Below are positions 7,068 to 8,757 of a stretch of 8,757 nucleotides of DNA, piece by piece (the stretch's first letter is position 1; every line of letters begins with the position of its first letter). Position numbers and translations under genes: made by a program. Source of the DNA: Lachnospiraceae bacterium UBA7110. Lineage in GTDB: Bacteria; Bacillota; Clostridia; Lachnospirales; Lachnospiraceae. Location of the stretch: positions 13,137 to 21,893 of the forward strand of contig DKYC01000005.1 of assembly GCA_002492295.1 (NCBI GenBank). The letters run 5' to 3'. Under the pieces are notes generated by a model that saw only the letters and a program-made list of their open reading frames with translations, had not been told where the DNA came from and made no database searches.

Positions 7068-7529
7068 TTACACAAATCCCATAACCGTCCCAAGCCAGTA
7101 GATAATCCCCAGGCACCAGCTTGTGACAATCCCATACAAAATGACAGGACCGGCAATCGTAAAGATCTTACACCCGATACCAAACACCTGTCCTTCCGTT
7201 TTATACTCAATCGCACTTGACACCACGGAATTGGCAAAACCCGTAATCGGCACAAGCGCCCCTGCCCCGCCCCATTTTACCAGCTTCCCGTAAAGATTAC
7301 CCCCCGTCAGAAGCGCACTGATTAAAATCAAAATCATCGAACACCACGCTGCGGCAGTTTCCTGATCCAGTCCAAAACGCTGCGTTGCCATCCCCACTAT
7401 AAACTGTCCTACACAACAGATAATGCCGCCCATGACAAACGCCTTTCCCATTTGGGCCGGCAGATTTGTCTTTGGCGAATTCTGCCTGACATATTCCTGA
7501 TATTCTTCCATTTTTTGCTGTTTTTCCAT
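7068..7529 (-). CDS. spoVAC: Stage V sporulation protein AC
   Basis: This 153-residue integral membrane protein belongs to the SpoVAC/SpoVAEb family, part of the forespore inner-membrane channel that loads dipicolinic acid into spores and releases it at germination. SpoVAC of B. subtilis is reported to behave as a mechanosensitive channel. Hydrophobic segments lie near 28-47, 63-79, 90-105 and 117-146, with the hallmark GGAGALVPITGFANS at 87-101 and AIEYKTEG at 106-113. The N-terminal soluble stretch with PK (19-20) and the EYKxEG motif separate it from the shorter SpoVAEb. One oddity is YGK at 80-82, where I recall Tyr-Asp-Lys/Arg in most homologues. ATG 7529 was chosen over GTG 7538 because a ribosome site lies 10 bases upstream. 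It is the last gene of the operon here: no spoVAD follows. Confidence 0.93.
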   Translation of the reverse strand: MEKQQKMEEYQEYVRQNSPKTNLPAQMGKAFVMGGIICCVGQFIVGMATQRFGLDQETAAAWCSMILILISALLTGGNLYGKLVKWGGAGALVPITGFANSVVSSAIEYKTEGQVFGIGCKIFTIAGPVILYGIVTSWCLGIIYWLGTVMGFV

Positions 7530-7539
7530 TCCAATCACC

Positions 7540-7546
7540 CCACCTT
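7540..7546 (-). promoter_or_regulatory. Ribosome binding site of spoVAC
   Basis: AAGGTGG on the minus strand ends 10 bases before ATG 7529 and only one base before the alternative GTG at 7538, favouring the ATG. It lies in the 26-base gap after the spoVAB stop. Confidence 0.6.
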
Positions 7547-7555
7547 TTCCATTCC

Positions 7556-8014
7556 TTACAGGAGTTCAAAAAAATCCATTATAAAGTAAATTAACGATCC
7601 CGTCACCTTACCGACTGCAACTGAAAAAATTGCGATATCAAGACCTTTTTTCAGTTGGATACGCCTTGCAAAAATCGGAATCCCATCCAGCACTTCCGCG
7701 AGCGCGATTGCAAGACAGCCCACAAAAATCCCGGCAAAAATTCCAAATAAAACCAACAGCGCCTGGCATAAAAATGATGCATGCGGAATCAACGCACCCA
7801 GCGAGCCCTTAATTGGAAACACACTGAAAATACAGGCAATCATTGATCCAAAAATAATGCACTCCTCATACAAAAGCTCATAGCACGCCGTATTCGTCTT
7901 TCCCGCAAAGCGCGGCACAAGCCCTACCACAAAAAGCACGGTAAAAACACCTGCCGACACAAGCAGTCCGGAGCTAAATCCCATGATGCACAAAAATACT
8001 GTTTTCAAAAACAT
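7556..8014 (-). CDS. spoVAB: Stage V sporulation protein AB
   Basis: This 152-residue hydrophobic protein has about four membrane segments (near 5-30, 50-70, 80-105 and 125-148). Length, topology and position between spoVAA and spoVAC match SpoVAB, a membrane component encoded in the spoVA operon and associated with dipicolinic acid movement into the forespore. Recognisable family features are the small-residue-rich first helix followed by a VGLVPR segment (30-35) and a conserved-looking acidic YEECIIFGS stretch (49-57). Its ATG overlaps the spoVAA stop by one base (TAATG), indicating translational coupling. AAGGAGAAGG lies 10-14 bases upstream. Its precise biochemical role is not established even in model species. 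Confidence 0.9.
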   Translation of the reverse strand: MFLKTVFLCIMGFSSGLLVSAGVFTVLFVVGLVPRFAGKTNTACYELLYEECIIFGSMIACIFSVFPIKGSLGALIPHASFLCQALLVLFGIFAGIFVGCLAIALAEVLDGIPIFARRIQLKKGLDIAIFSVAVGKVTGSLIYFIMDFFELL

Positions 8015-8658
8015 TAATTTACATCCTTCTCCTTTCCTGACCGATCGCTGATTTCCACAATCGCCTGATTGACATCGCGCTCATAATTGCGCATTTCGAC
8101 TTCAAGCGGCGTCGGATCCGCACTCATCCTCTTTCCTCCAATATGATTATAAAATGTGACAATTCCGACGGTAAGCCCGATGGAATAAGAAACCTCCAAC
8201 GCCGTACAGCCGTCCGATGCCTGCCCCGTCACAAGCTCATAAATCCGCGCAAAGACATCCGCAATCCCGATATCATTGTGATATGCCATAATGGTAAATC
8301 CCGAGCCAAAAAAACAGATAAGCGCCACCAACGCCACCTTCACCCACTCGGCAAATCCCTTTTTATCCGCCTGTGTGTCCTTCTGAAACGATGTTTTTTC
8401 AATGATAATATCAGTCTCCCCAAGACTCTCAACCGTTATACCCGGATTGAGTTTTGTCAGTTCCTCTATCACCTTCATCATGCTGACGACGACTCTTGGT
8501 GCGCCGCCCTTTTTAAATTTATGGATTTTCACCGCCTCTGCTTTCGCGCGCACAGTCTCATCCTCGCAGTAAACACTTGCCACGTCCGAGAGCACAACAT
8601 CACTCCTGTCGGTCTCCACGTTCTGTTTTGCCATTACATATAACACTGCATTTGCCAT
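8014..8658 (-). CDS. spoVAA: Stage V sporulation protein AA
   Basis: With the preferred start this is a 214-residue protein. It has a soluble N-terminal domain (about 1-100; MANAVLYVMAKQNVE, then VVLSDVASV), two membrane segments near 105-125 and 155-173, and a short tail with DPTPLEVEMRNYE (181-193) that fits SpoVAA. SpoVAA is a membrane subunit of the spoVA dipicolinic acid transport system in the forespore. ATG 8658 is preferred because homologues begin just before the LYxxxxQNVE-like strand and AGGAGG lies 15 bases upstream, although that spacing is long. The in-frame ATG at 8697 would add 13 residues but has only a weak ribosome site. The gene overlaps spoVAB by one base. Forespore-specific sigma-G control is expected from the family, not demonstrated here. 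Confidence 0.9.
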   Translation of the reverse strand: MANAVLYVMAKQNVETDRSDVVLSDVASVYCEDETVRAKAEAVKIHKFKKGGAPRVVVSMMKVIEELTKLNPGITVESLGETDIIIEKTSFQKDTQADKKGFAEWVKVALVALICFFGSGFTIMAYHNDIGIADVFARIYELVTGQASDGCTALEVSYSIGLTVGIVTFYNHIGGKRMSADPTPLEVEMRNYERDVNQAIVEISDRSGKEKDVN

Positions 8659-8673
8659 AAAAAATAACCACGC

Positions 8674-8679
8674 CCTCCT
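8674..8679 (-). promoter_or_regulatory. Ribosome binding site candidate for spoVAA
   Basis: AGGAGG on the minus strand lies 15 bases before ATG 8658. The motif is perfect but the spacing is longer than the usual 5-10 bases. It lies inside the reading frame if translation began at ATG 8697, which argues against that start. Confidence 0.5.
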
Positions 8680-8690
8680 GCTGTTCACAG

Positions 8691-8757
8691 TATACATGGT
8701 TATTCTTTACATTTTTTCTTTCTTTATTCAATTATCTTTATCCGCTCAAGCTTTCCG
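8691..8757 (-). other. AT-rich region upstream of spoVAA with weak promoter-like boxes
   Basis: A CATGTATA at 8691-8698 resembles a sigma-F/sigma-G -10 (CATnnTA), and a TGAATA at 8725-8730 resembles a sigma-G -35. They are 26 bases apart instead of 17-18, so they do not form a convincing pair. One minus-strand frame reads open from the window edge to TAA at 8724-8726 (GKLERIKIIE) and could be the end of an upstream gene, but ten codons prove nothing. Confidence 0.25.

Noticed and set aside
8691..8730. Sigma-G promoter for the spoVA operon
   Set aside because: CATGTATA and TGAATA resemble the two boxes but are 26 bases apart; the true promoter may lie beyond the window.
8724..8757. End of an upstream gene such as sigF
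   Set aside because: The frame offers only ten codons before a stop, and the other two frames also close nearby; no recognisable C-terminus.

Overview
The window reads as ordinary chromosome of a spore-forming, low-to-mid-GC Firmicute, most likely a gut or rumen member of the Lachnospiraceae (class Clostridia). This placement is an inference. It rests on a spoVA cluster, a Gram-positive signal peptide on a secreted pectinase, a cytoplasmic GH13 enzyme of a type I associate with Lachnospiraceae, strong AGGAGG-type ribosome sites, and AT-rich intergenic DNA between moderately GC-balanced genes. The species cannot be fixed from the sequence alone.

Layout. Positions 39-1253 (minus) encode a GspF/PilC-type inner-membrane platform protein of a type IV pilus or type II secretion machine. 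Positions 1394-2455 (minus) encode a six-helix membrane diguanylate cyclase with an intact GGEEF site and no RxxD inhibition site. Transcribed divergently, 2621-4288 (plus) encodes a cytoplasmic GH13 alpha-glucan hydrolase with an unexplained C-terminal tail of about 105 residues. It is followed by 4418-6985 (plus), a secreted multidomain pectate lyase: PL1-type beta-helix, calcium-loop linker, Ig-like domain and C-terminal lectin-like sandwich. A bidirectional hairpin terminator at 7005-7041 separates this from the convergent minus-strand sporulation operon spoVAA-spoVAB-spoVAC (8658 down to 7068).

How the genes fit together. The plus-strand pair is carbohydrate use: pectin backbone is cut outside the cell and alpha-glucans are processed inside. 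The two probably have separate promoters, and the pectate lyase promoter carries nested inverted repeats that could be operators and a 5' mRNA hairpin. The minus-strand pair at the left edge suggests surface pili or secretion next to cyclic-di-GMP synthesis, a functional link known in Clostridia but only suggested here by adjacency. The spoVA genes build the forespore inner-membrane channel for dipicolinic acid. The usual partners spoVAD and spoVAE are not downstream, where a terminator and the pectate lyase lie instead.

No RNA genes, CRISPR arrays, insertion sequences or phage genes were seen, and no intergenic stretch exceeds about 165 bases. I found no convincing new system. The items most worth a second look are the palindrome-rich pectate lyase promoter/leader, the unknown tail on the GH13 enzyme, the shortened spoVA operon, and the back-to-back promoters between the cyclase and GH13 genes.
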